From a virus: DNA of 39,073 bases. The stretch covers positions 1-39,073 of the IMG/VR virus record IMGVR_UViG_3300042914_004718. One strand, written 5' to 3'. Below the pieces are notes generated by a model. That model was given only the letters and a program-made list of their open reading frames with translations, ran no database searches and was not told the origin of the DNA. Made by a program: the position numbers and the translations under genes. Below, in pieces: positions 14,067 through 22,199 of this stretch (its first letter is position 1; each line of letters begins with the position of its first letter).

Positions 14067-14540
14067 ATGGCTACATTCTACACGGCGCAAGCCACCACGC
14101 AGAACACCGGGGAACTCAAGTCCCGGGTGGACGGCAACCTCGCGAGCGGAGACATCCGCTACGCGGAGTTCACCTACACCTTCGACGGCACCGAGGCCGC
14201 TTCGGGCGACACGATCGAGATCGGGGACATCCCGGTCGGATCGGTGGTCATCCCCGAGCTGTCCAAGATCGCCAACGAGGCCAGCATGGGCGGATCGGCC
14301 CTCGCCATCACCAAGATCGGTGACGCGAGCGACGACGACCGCTACAGCGCGACCTCGATCTCGGTCAACTCCTCCACCGCTGGCATCAACAATGTCACCG
14401 CGGCGGTCGGAGCCTCGGTCATCCCGCGGTTTGTTGTGACGAGCGCCACCAAGCGCCTTGTCGCCACATTCACCCGCACCAATGCCGCCACAGCCGGCAA
14501 AAAGATCGCCTTCATCATCGCCTACCGCATCGGCGGTTGA
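14067..14540 (+). CDS. probable capsid decoration or head-associated protein
   Basis: This 157-residue, Ala/Thr/Ser/Gly-rich, beta-like protein (ATFYTAQATTQNTGELKSRV at the start, AFIIAYRIGG at the end) has no enzymatic motif. It is the only other gene of the capsid unit, has AGGAG before ATG 14067, and is followed by a terminator. That context favours a highly expressed structural protein such as a decoration protein or head fibre. Direct homology is not recognised. Confidence 0.6.
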   Translation: MATFYTAQATTQNTGELKSRVDGNLASGDIRYAEFTYTFDGTEAASGDTIEIGDIPVGSVVIPELSKIANEASMGGSALAITKIGDASDDDRYSATSISVNSSTAGINNVTAAVGASVIPRFVVTSATKRLVATFTRTNAATAGKKIAFIIAYRIGG

Positions 14541-14558
14541 ACGGTCTGAAAACCCCGC

Positions 14559-14595
14559 TGGCAGGCCGGGACCAATAGCCTGCCACCCATTTTTT
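14559..14595 (+). terminator. intrinsic terminator after the capsid unit
   Basis: TGGCAGGC (14559-14566) pairs perfectly with GCCTGCCA (14578-14585) around an 11-base loop, and six T follow at 14590-14595. The next gene begins only three bases later. Partial termination here would keep capsid mRNA abundant and tail mRNA lower. Confidence 0.7.
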
Positions 14596-14597
14596 CC

Positions 14598-15893
14598 ATG
14601 ACCACCGATGTCGATGTCTGCAACCTGGCCCTGGCCCGCTTGGGCGATGCGCGGATCAGCGCCATCGACACCTCGACCGCCCAAGGCACCTACTGCGGGA
14701 TTTTCTACTCGCACACCCTCAAGGAACTCCAGACCGACTACGATTGGCAGTTCTGCCGCAAGCTCGCCACGCTGACCGCCACCACGGCCCCGGCATTCGG
14801 CCATTCCGCCGCCTACACCCTGCCCGCCGATTACCTGCGCCTCCTCCGGGTCAACGGCATCGACGAGGACGAGAACTTCGGCAAGTGGGAGATCATTGGC
14901 ACCACGCTCCACACCTCGCTCTCCGCCCCGATCCAGGCCGACTACATCGCCAATGTGACCACGGTCACCCAGTTCCCGCCCGTCTTCACCGAGCTGCTTT
15001 CGCTCAAGCTCGCCGCGAACCTCGCCATGCCCCTCACCGGATCGAAGGAACTCTTCGCCCAGATCGCCGAGGCATTCGCCGCCACACTCCAGCGCCCCGC
15101 GGTCAAGGCGCTCATCGCCGCCAATGCCAAGGAGCGTGCCGCCGCCACGATCAGCGTGGACGAACTCTGCCGCCAGGCGATCCTGCGCCTCGGCACCAAC
15201 GAGCAATTCGGCACCTCTTCCCAAGCCCAGCTCCTCGCCCAATCCCTCTACCCGCAGGTGCGCGATGCCCTGCTCCTCGCCCACCCGTGGACATGGGCCA
15301 TCAAGGCGACCACCCTCACCGCAGACACCCTCGCCCCGGAATTCAAGTGGGACAACCGCTTCGCCCTTCCCTCCGATTGCCTGCGCGTCACCCGGGTGGA
15401 CGACACCCTCGCCGAGTCGAACGAGGAGGACTGGGAAATGGCCGGCGACCACCTCCTCACCGACGCCACCTCCACGGCCCCCAATTGGACGACCGGGCGC
15501 ACCTACGCGATCGGCAACGCCGTGACCCAATCCGGAACCACCTACCGCTGCCTTGCCGCCCACACCGCGGGCACCTTCGCGACCGACCTCGCCGCCTCCC
15601 GCTGGGCCGCGTTCACCGGCGATGTCCTCTGCATCGAGTATGTCGCCCGGATCACCGATCCCGCGAAATTCGACTCTCTTTTCATCGACCTCCTCACCGC
15701 CTCGCTTGCCGCCAAGCTCGCCACCCCGCTCCTCGGCGACGACCAAAAGACGAGACTCCTCACCACCGAGGTCGAATCCCTCCTTCGCAACCCCGCCATG
15801 CGCCGCGACTCGACCGAGCGCCGCTCCCGCGTCCGCCCCGCGTGGCTCAACTCCCGCCTCGTTGCCCAGCGCAGCGTCGGCGGCATCCCGTAA
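14598..15893 (+). CDS. duplicated, fused tail tubular protein A (gatekeeper)
   Basis: At 431 residues it is about twice the length of T7 gp11. Residues 3-180 and 187-431 are two copies of the same fold: NLALARLGD / QAILRLGTN starts, DYDWQFCRKLATLT / AHPWTWAIKATTLT cores, YTLPADYLRLLRVNG / FALPSDCLRVTRVDD, and matching ADYIANVT / CIEYVARIT ends. The second copy contains an insert at about 295-339 (WTTGRTYAIGNAVTQSGTTY, then a late Trp) resembling a small carbohydrate-binding module of the CBM5/12 kind. The protein connects the portal to the nozzle. No ribosome site is present and the ATG abuts the terminator. Confidence 0.82.
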   Translation: MTTDVDVCNLALARLGDARISAIDTSTAQGTYCGIFYSHTLKELQTDYDWQFCRKLATLTATTAPAFGHSAAYTLPADYLRLLRVNGIDEDENFGKWEIIGTTLHTSLSAPIQADYIANVTTVTQFPPVFTELLSLKLAANLAMPLTGSKELFAQIAEAFAATLQRPAVKALIAANAKERAAATISVDELCRQAILRLGTNEQFGTSSQAQLLAQSLYPQVRDALLLAHPWTWAIKATTLTADTLAPEFKWDNRFALPSDCLRVTRVDDTLAESNEEDWEMAGDHLLTDATSTAPNWTTGRTYAIGNAVTQSGTTYRCLAAHTAGTFATDLAASRWAAFTGDVLCIEYVARITDPAKFDSLFIDLLTASLAAKLATPLLGDDQKTRLLTTEVESLLRNPAMRRDSTERRSRVRPAWLNSRLVAQRSVGGIP

Positions 15894-15899
15894 TCCAAC

Positions 15900-16145
15900 A
15901 TGAGAATCGCCGACTACAAACCCATCGTCACCGACATCGTCGCCACCGCCGTCCGCTCGGATGGAACGCCCACGCTCCTCCCGGCCAACATCCCCGCTTG
16001 GGACTACCGCGCCTTCACCCGCGCCGGAGGCAACATCACCCAGATTGTTTACAAGAAAGGTGGCGCCGCCGGCACCATCGTTGTGACGCAAAACTTCACC
16101 TACACCGGCAGCGACATCGACACAGAAGCCCTCGTCTACCCTTAA
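15900..16145 (+). CDS. small structural-region protein, unknown
   Basis: Eighty-one residues, beta-like, ending with a strand pair (GTIVVTQNFTYTGSDIDTE). No family is recognised. It sits six bases after the tail tubular gene and four before the tail fibre gene, so it may be an adaptor between them. Confidence 0.6.
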   Translation: MRIADYKPIVTDIVATAVRSDGTPTLLPANIPAWDYRAFTRAGGNITQIVYKKGGAAGTIVVTQNFTYTGSDIDTEALVYP

Positions 16146-16149
16146 TCTT

Positions 16150-17646
16150 ATGGCCTACCGATTCAACCCGTTCACAAGTCAGCTTGATTTTTATCAAGAG
16201 GACACCCAGTTCGTCTCCTCCGGGGCGATCGCCAATCTCACGAGCGGCCAGCAGGACGCGATCCGCGAAGGCAGCATCGTCACCACCACCGATGGCCGGC
16301 GCTGGGCCTACTCCGGCACCGGGTCGAAAACCGCCGAGGCCAGCTATGTGGAACTCGCCGACATTACCCCCGAGTGGTCCGTCATAGCTGGAAAACCCAG
16401 CACCTTTCCTCCCAGCGCCCACGCCTCGTCACACTTTACCTCCGGCACCGACGCCCTCAGCCCCGCCGACATCGGAGCCGCAGCCGCCAGCCACACCCAT
16501 GCCGACGCCACCACCACCGTCGCAGGCTTCCTCTCCGCCACCGACAAAACCAAGCTCGACGGCATCGCAGCGGGCGCGGAAGTCAATGTCCAGGCAGATT
16601 GGAACGCCACCTCCGGCGACGCCGCCATCCTCAACAAACCCACCCTCGGCACCGCCGCCGCCGCCAATACCGGCGACTTCGCCGCCTCCTCCCACACCCA
16701 CGCCGCCGCCGACATCACCAGCGGCACCTTCGGCATCAGCCTTATCCCCACTGGCACCACCTCCTCCACCGTCGCCATCGGCGACCACACCCACACCCAG
16801 CTCCACGACCGCAGCCACGCCATCACCAGCACCTCCGACCACACGGCGGGCAACCACAAAGTCTTCTACTCCGACGGCTCCGGCAACATCCAAGAATTAG
16901 CCCTCGGCTCCAGCGGCCAAGTCCTCACCTCCAACGGCACCAGCAGCGCCCCATCCTTCGCCACCGCATCCGGCGGCATCACCGCCATCGGCACCTCCGC
17001 CGCAGACGCCCTCTCCATCTCCGGCTCCGACCTCGTAGCCGACGACCCCGGCGCAGACCGGATTTTGTTCTGGGACGACTCCGCCGACAAGCTCACCCAC
17101 CTCGAAGTCGGCACCGGCCTCTCCATCTCCGGCACCACGCTTTCCGTCACAGGCGGTGGATCAACCAACATTTGGATTCCAGCCAGCGCATGGATTCCCC
17201 GCACTACTACCGGAGCGGGAGTAGATAGCCGTGAGACTACCACAAACGACCAGAACTTTGACGAGCTTCTCTTCGACGCTGGCACAGACGAATTTGCCCA
17301 AGCTCTTACCATCCTGCCGAACAACTACAATCTCGGAACCATTACTGCACGATTCTATTGGACTGCTGCATCTGGTAGCGGAGCCGTAGTGTGGGCAATT
17401 CAAGGCCGGGCATTCGCAGATGACGATGCTTTGGACACCGCATTCGGAACAGCACAAACCGTGACAGACACATTGTTAGCAGCAGACGATATGCACATCT
17501 CTGCCGCCACCAGCGCAGTAACGATTGGCGGAACCCCAGCAGCCAACCGCCCCATCCAGTTCCAAGTTTATCGTGATGCTGATGCTGGAGGAGACACACT
17601 CGCCGTCGATGCCCGACTCCTCGGCGTGGAAATCCTGTTTAACTGA
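16150..17646 (+). CDS. tail fibre protein
   Basis: The protein has 498 residues. The N-terminal 30 (MAYRFNPFTSQLDFYQ) are a typical virion attachment segment. The shaft has repeated tail-fibre units: SHTHADATTTVAGFLSATDK, IAAGAEVNVQADWNATSG and SHTHAAADITSGT. A Ser/Gly/Thr-rich stalk follows, then a distal domain (about 335-498) that is richer in aromatic residues. DNA after about 17170 is less GC-rich and codon use shifts, consistent with exchange of the receptor-binding tip. Expected role: host recognition. Confidence 0.85.
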   Translation: MAYRFNPFTSQLDFYQEDTQFVSSGAIANLTSGQQDAIREGSIVTTTDGRRWAYSGTGSKTAEASYVELADITPEWSVIAGKPSTFPPSAHASSHFTSGTDALSPADIGAAAASHTHADATTTVAGFLSATDKTKLDGIAAGAEVNVQADWNATSGDAAILNKPTLGTAAAANTGDFAASSHTHAAADITSGTFGISLIPTGTTSSTVAIGDHTHTQLHDRSHAITSTSDHTAGNHKVFYSDGSGNIQELALGSSGQVLTSNGTSSAPSFATASGGITAIGTSAADALSISGSDLVADDPGADRILFWDDSADKLTHLEVGTGLSISGTTLSVTGGGSTNIWIPASAWIPRTTTGAGVDSRETTTNDQNFDELLFDAGTDEFAQALTILPNNYNLGTITARFYWTAASGSGAVVWAIQGRAFADDDALDTAFGTAQTVTDTLLAADDMHISAATSAVTIGGTPAANRPIQFQVYRDADAGGDTLAVDARLLGVEILFN

Positions 17647-18323
17647 TGAGAGCGCGGCAAAGACATTTTAATCCCAAAAGCGCAGGGGCCGTAGCAGCCT
17701 ACGATGCGCGATTTATTAGCGGACTCTCGGATGGCGACAATGTTTCCACATGGGCCTCCCGCACAGGAACAAACGATGCCACGCAAACGACTGTTGGAAA
17801 CCAACCAAACTACGAGACAAACGAAATCAACGGCCAGCCAGTTGTAAATTTTTTGCCGGTAAACAGTGATAGTCTTGTAATTAACATAACAATTCCAAAC
17901 AATATATCAATAATAAAAGTCTTTAGAAGAAACACATCTGGAACAAATAGTTCTTTTTTTACAAGCTCTTCCAGTGCAAGATATGATTCTTGGTGGTTTT
18001 CTGACAATATAACATATACGGCGCCCGCGTCTGGATTTAATACGCACGGCACAGCAGATACATCAACTGGTTCATTTGTGGAATCTTGGATTAAAAATGG
18101 AACAACTTCATCTCAAGTTTGGAGGAATGGATCAACAGTTGGAACATCTCAAATACCGACGACATCAAATGGGTCTTACAATGCATTGGGCAGAGGAGCT
18201 GGGGGGACAGTTATGAACGGTGCTGTTGGATGTGCATCCCTGTTGGATTCTGCATTATCCGACTCTGCCCGCCGTCGCCTTGAACACGCCGCTGCCTATT
18301 CTTTCAAAATCGCCTGCAACTAA
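17646..18323 (+). CDS. lectin-like (concanavalin A-type) tail accessory protein, AT-rich
   Basis: The protein has 225 residues. YDARFISGLSDGDNVSTW followed by NDATQTTVGNQPNY is the opening of LamG/ConA-like sugar-binding domains in many phage and bacterial surface proteins. The rest is a beta-sandwich-like sequence ending in a helix (SDSARRRLEHAAAYSFKIA). The middle (about 17820-18210) is strikingly AT-rich compared with its neighbours, a sign of recent acquisition. The ATG shares a base with the fibre stop (TGATG). It probably extends the host-binding apparatus. Confidence 0.68.
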   Translation: MRARQRHFNPKSAGAVAAYDARFISGLSDGDNVSTWASRTGTNDATQTTVGNQPNYETNEINGQPVVNFLPVNSDSLVINITIPNNISIIKVFRRNTSGTNSSFFTSSSSARYDSWWFSDNITYTAPASGFNTHGTADTSTGSFVESWIKNGTTSSQVWRNGSTVGTSQIPTTSNGSYNALGRGAGGTVMNGAVGCASLLDSALSDSARRRLEHAAAYSFKIACN

Positions 18324-18325
18324 TT

Positions 18326-18697
18326 ATGAAAACTCACCTCCGATACCTCGATCAAACCCGCACCGAAACCGACCAAAGCGTCATCGAAACTCTCGTCCGC
18401 AAAGGCTGGGAAATCTACACGCCCGATCCAGAGCCAGTTATTCCGCCGACATACACGGCAGACCAATGGCTCTCTAAAGAAGGTTACGGCCCCACCCAGT
18501 TGGTCACACTTCTCGACCTTGCCGCGCAACTCCAAGCCGCAGGCAAGGTAAGCCCAAAGCTGAACGCGGTGAAAGCGTGGACGAACACAATCCTCGCGGA
18601 GTATGTGCAGTCACCAGCGCCGAAATCCGGTTGGGATGCCCCCCCGCACACCTTTGACGCCACCGTGGCCGAAGCCTTCGGCCTCCTCGCCACATGA
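18326..18697 (+). CDS. fibre-associated protein, possible assembly factor
   Basis: The protein has 123 residues. The N-terminus (THLRYLDQTRTETDQSVIET) and the YTADQWLSKEGYGPTQLVTL segment suggest a small helical protein. Its position right after the fibre and lectin genes is that of tail-fibre assembly chaperones. The family is not firmly recognised. Codon use returns towards the GC-rich norm along the gene. Confidence 0.5.
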   Translation: MKTHLRYLDQTRTETDQSVIETLVRKGWEIYTPDPEPVIPPTYTADQWLSKEGYGPTQLVTLLDLAAQLQAAGKVSPKLNAVKAWTNTILAEYVQSPAPKSGWDAPPHTFDATVAEAFGLLAT

Positions 18698-18744
18698 CCG
18701 ACCACCTCTCCACCCTTAAAACCGGCCTCCTCGGCGTCCGATGA
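18694..18744 (+). CDS. 16-residue coupling ORF
   Basis: ATG 18694 overlaps the preceding stop (ATGA) and its own TGA overlaps the next ATG (18741), so ribosomes could pass through all three frames. The peptide is MTDHLSTLKTGLLGVR. It could be a remnant of a gene or a coupling device. No function is claimed. Confidence 0.3.
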   Translation: MTDHLSTLKTGLLGVR

Positions 18745-19073
18745 TTTTCGAAATCAAAACCACCATTGCCAGCCTCGCCACCGGCACCGTGGGCCTGCTC
18801 GCCACCAACACGCTGGAAGCCGAGAGCCTGGTCAAATCCATCGCCGAGTTCGGCAGCTTCGGCCTCATCGCCTTCGCCACGATCATGCTGCTCGTGAAGG
18901 TCGCCCCGGCCTTCATCGCCCACCTTGACAAGGCCCGCGACTCGTTCCTCGCCGAACTGAAGGAGGAGCGCAACACCCGCGAAAAGCATTGGCAAGCCCT
19001 CGACTCCAAGCTCGACCGCATCGACCACTCGATCAACCGCCTCGGCTGCTCAAAAACCAACCCGAACCCGTGA
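18741..19073 (+). CDS. one-helix membrane protein with coiled coil
   Basis: The product has 110 residues. A hydrophobic N-terminal part with one clear membrane helix (FGLIAFATIMLLVKVAPAFI, about 40-59) is followed by a charged coiled coil (HLDKARDSFLAELKEERNTR). The layout recalls holin-like or inner spanin-like proteins, but it lies in the tail block, far from the lysis cassette. It may instead help membrane penetration. No ribosome site is evident. Confidence 0.55.
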   Translation: MIFEIKTTIASLATGTVGLLATNTLEAESLVKSIAEFGSFGLIAFATIMLLVKVAPAFIAHLDKARDSFLAELKEERNTREKHWQALDSKLDRIDHSINRLGCSKTNPNP

Positions 19074-19074
19074 G

Positions 19075-21795
19075 ATGCCACGCTTCGATTTCTACCCATC
19101 GTTCAATGCCGGCGAAGTCAGCCCGCTCATCGACGCCCGCACCTCGCTGGAGAAATACCGCAGCGCCTGCCGCACGCTGGAGAACTTCCAAATCCTGCCC
19201 TACGGGGGCGTGATCCGCCGCCCGGGCACCGAGTTCCTCGGCCCCGTCAAATCCCCCACCGCCTCGAGCGCCGTCCGCTTGATCGGGTTCAACTTCAGCA
19301 CGACCACCCGCTATGTGCTGGAACTCGGCAACCTCTACATGAGGTTCTGGTCCGGCGCCACCGGGGCGCTCATCAACGGCGGCGGCGGCTCGCCCTTTGA
19401 GGTCGCCACCCCCTACGCCGCAGCCGACCTGCGCGAACTCCAGTTCGTCCAGATCAACGACATCATGTATTTCGCCCACGCGAGCTACCCCGCCTACAAG
19501 CTCTCCCGGCTCGCCGACAACAACTGGACATTTGCCGCGGTCGATTGGGAATACCCGCCCACCGTGGAAATCGACCCCGAAATCCAGATCAAGGCGAACG
19601 CCAGCAAGGGCGTGGTCACCCTCACTTCCAACACCTCGTTTTTCACCGCCAACGATGTCGGCACCCAGCTCGCGCTGACCTTTGGAAAAAGGGTGTCCTT
19701 TGCCGAGGGGGCCATTGCCGCCAACGGGTTCAGCGGCATCCTGCCCATCAGCGCCGGCGGCAAGTGGACATTCCAGACCTCGGGCACCTGGTCGGCAACC
19801 ATCACGATTTTCCGCAAAAACCCGGAGACGATGAACGACATCCTTTCCACGATCGGCGCCCCGATCGTCCGCTCAGGCACCACCGCGACCATCACCGTCC
19901 CGAACCACGGATACGATGCCGGCGACACCGTCCATCTCTATGCCACCGAAATTCCCGTGACCCGCTCGGGAACCACCGCCACCGCCAAGTTCAGCGCCCA
20001 CGGGTTCACCACCGGAAACACCATCACGACCACAGGCATCGCCCCGTTCGCGGTCACGGGCGCATCGGTCACCCGCGTGGACGATGACACCTTCACTTTC
20101 CCCGTGGCGAATTCCGGGGCCACCCGCGGCACCATCTTGATCCCGGCCCCGTTCGCGCCGACCGCGGCCCCGTTTGCCACCAGCTACACAATCCAGACGG
20201 TCCCCAACGCCAACACCTTCACCATCACGGTCGCCAACAGCGACAATGCCCGCAGCCTTGTCAATGTCAGCAATGTCACGCGCATGGAAACCGTGCGCGT
20301 CTACGATGCCGATTCCAACCGCAATGTGGTCGCCGATGGCGAGGAGGCTTACGCCACCGAACTGCTCGTGCAGGTGTCCAACTATGTGTCCAACAGCAGC
20401 GCCAGGTATTTGCTGGAAACCCGCGACTTCACCGAGGGCGGGCGCGTGCAGATTTCCGCCGTGGCCAGCGGCACCTCGGCCACAGGCACCGTGGTTTCCT
20501 ATCTGGGACTTTGGGCCGGGGAGCGCCTCGCCACCTCCGCCCGCCAGACCGCCTTCAATGCCCGCTATGGATACGCCCGCTCGGTCAGTATGCACGAGCA
20601 GCGCCTGTGCTTTGGCGGCACCTCCAGCTACCCGAACACGATCTGGGCGAGCGAAACGGAAAATTTCGAGAATTTCCAGATCGGCACCACCGCCGCTTCG
20701 GCATTCCAGTTCACCCTCGCGGCTTCCGAGGGCAACCGCATCAACTGGCTCCACAGCCAGACCCGCCTGCTCATCGGCACCAGCGGCGACGAATGGGCCA
20801 TCGGCAGCGCCGACACGGCCCAATCCCTCTCGGCCACCAATGTCGAGGCCAAGCGCCAATCCTCCTACGGGTCGAAGTATATGCGGGCGCAAATCGTCAA
20901 CGATGTCCTGCTGTTTATCCAACGCTCCGGGCGCAAAGTCCGCGAGCTGGTCTACGAACTCAACAAGGACGGCTGGGTCGCGCCAGACCTCACTCTCTTG
21001 GCCGAACACATCACCGCGGGCGAGATCGTGGAAATCGCCTACCAGCAGCAGCCGGACGCCATCCTGTGGTGCGTGCGCGGGGACGGCGCCCTGCTCGCCA
21101 TGACCTACGAGCGCGACCAGAAAGTTGTGGGCTGGCACCGCCACCTCATCGCCGATGCCGAGGTCGAGTCCGTAGCCACCATCTACGGCAACGGCACGGA
21201 AGACGAGTTGTGGATGGTCATCAAGCGCACGATCTCCGGCAATCCCTACCGCACCGTGGAGCGGTTCCCGCTCCTCTGGCGCAAGCGGTTCGACGACTCC
21301 ACCACCGCCGACTACCGCTACTTGGATTCCTTTGAAACCTTTGCCTCCGGGTCCGCAAACCGCTCGGTCACCGGACTCGCCCACCTCAACGGAAAAACCG
21401 TCACGATCGTGCAGGGCACCAATGTCGCCACCGCCACCGTGAGCGGCAATGCCGTCAATGTCCCCCAAGCCTCCGCCGGCTACCTCGGCCTTCCCTTCAC
21501 CTCCACCCTCCGGCCCATGAAGCTCGAGGCTGATTTTGAAAATGGCACCGCCCAGTCCCGCAAAAAGCGCATCCACCAGATCGTTGTCCGCACCCACAAA
21601 TCCCGCGGCGGCGCGGTCCGCACCAACAACGGCCCGTTCTACGACCTTTCCTCCACCCTCACCACCGGCGACCAGAAGCTCGTCCTCGGCGGCGCGTTCG
21701 GCATCGATGCCGATGTCGATCTCCGCGTCACCACCCCGGACCCATTCTGCTGCATCGCCATCCTGCCCAAATGGGACGCCTATGGAAACGAGTGA
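19075..21795 (+). CDS. tail nozzle protein (tail tubular protein B)
   Basis: The protein has 906 residues. It opens FYPSFNAGEVSPLIDARTSL, then CRTLENFQILPYGGVIRRPG, the family hallmark of T7 gp12/podovirus nozzle proteins. Conserved propeller pieces follow (LQFVQINDIMYFAHASYPAY, MHEQRLCFGGTSSYPNTIWA, WHRHLIADAEVESVATI). Residues about 260-385 hold two Ig-like repeats, each starting RSGTTAT, that appear inserted. It forms the hexameric exit of the tail below the gatekeeper and carries the fibres. Confidence 0.9.
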   Translation: MPRFDFYPSFNAGEVSPLIDARTSLEKYRSACRTLENFQILPYGGVIRRPGTEFLGPVKSPTASSAVRLIGFNFSTTTRYVLELGNLYMRFWSGATGALINGGGGSPFEVATPYAAADLRELQFVQINDIMYFAHASYPAYKLSRLADNNWTFAAVDWEYPPTVEIDPEIQIKANASKGVVTLTSNTSFFTANDVGTQLALTFGKRVSFAEGAIAANGFSGILPISAGGKWTFQTSGTWSATITIFRKNPETMNDILSTIGAPIVRSGTTATITVPNHGYDAGDTVHLYATEIPVTRSGTTATAKFSAHGFTTGNTITTTGIAPFAVTGASVTRVDDDTFTFPVANSGATRGTILIPAPFAPTAAPFATSYTIQTVPNANTFTITVANSDNARSLVNVSNVTRMETVRVYDADSNRNVVADGEEAYATELLVQVSNYVSNSSARYLLETRDFTEGGRVQISAVASGTSATGTVVSYLGLWAGERLATSARQTAFNARYGYARSVSMHEQRLCFGGTSSYPNTIWASETENFENFQIGTTAASAFQFTLAASEGNRINWLHSQTRLLIGTSGDEWAIGSADTAQSLSATNVEAKRQSSYGSKYMRAQIVNDVLLFIQRSGRKVRELVYELNKDGWVAPDLTLLAEHITAGEIVEIAYQQQPDAILWCVRGDGALLAMTYERDQKVVGWHRHLIADAEVESVATIYGNGTEDELWMVIKRTISGNPYRTVERFPLLWRKRFDDSTTADYRYLDSFETFASGSANRSVTGLAHLNGKTVTIVQGTNVATATVSGNAVNVPQASAGYLGLPFTSTLRPMKLEADFENGTAQSRKKRIHQIVVRTHKSRGGAVRTNNGPFYDLSSTLTTGDQKLVLGGAFGIDADVDLRVTTPDPFCCIAILPKWDAYGNE

Positions 21796-22198
21796 CCAAA
21801 TCCACATCCGCCACTACGCGCCGGAAGACTACGAGATGCTTTGCGGTTGGGTTTCCATGCACGGCAAAAATTGGTTGCCGGAGGCTTTGTTGCCAAAGTG
21901 CGGCGTGGTCTGCGAAATCGACGGCCAGCCTGTTTCCGCGCTGTTCCTCCACATGGACAACTCGTGCGGAGTGTGCATGGCCGACCACGCTGTTGCCGCC
22001 CCGGGCCTTCCGCTCAAAACCTCGCTCCTTGCGTTCCGCCATTGCATGGCTTGCCTTAAAAAAATTGCCGCCGGGTTTGGATACCACACCGTGGCGGTCT
22101 ATGTTTACAAGGGAATCGCCCGCGTGCTGGAGCAGCAGGGATTTCAAAAAGCCGAAAACAACTTGATCCAGATGTTTTCACCAACCGGAGAAATATAA
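21782..22198 (+). CDS. GNAT-like acetyltransferase in the virion block
   Basis: This 138-residue protein fits a GNAT fold: IRHYAPEDYEMLCGWVSMHG at the start, a central CEIDGQPVSALFLHMDNS strand pair, a helix after PLKTSLLAF, and the closing VYVYKGIARVLEQQGFQKAE. GNAT-like genes between nozzle and internal virion genes are common in podoviruses, and their target is unknown. It overlaps the nozzle gene by 14 bases. The acetyl-CoA loop is not textbook, so activity is uncertain. Confidence 0.65.
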   Translation: METSDQIHIRHYAPEDYEMLCGWVSMHGKNWLPEALLPKCGVVCEIDGQPVSALFLHMDNSCGVCMADHAVAAPGLPLKTSLLAFRHCMACLKKIAAGFGYHTVAVYVYKGIARVLEQQGFQKAENNLIQMFSPTGEI

Positions 22199-22199
22199 A

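Noticed and set aside
13104-16091. Very long open frames on the - strand (995 codons here; also 9372-11354, 19873-21807, 22056-24299, 24875-27502)
   Set aside because: They mirror real + strand genes and arise because GC-rich third positions remove stop codons from the opposite frame. Their products are Gly/Arg/Val/Glu-rich with no domain, and they have no ribosome sites.
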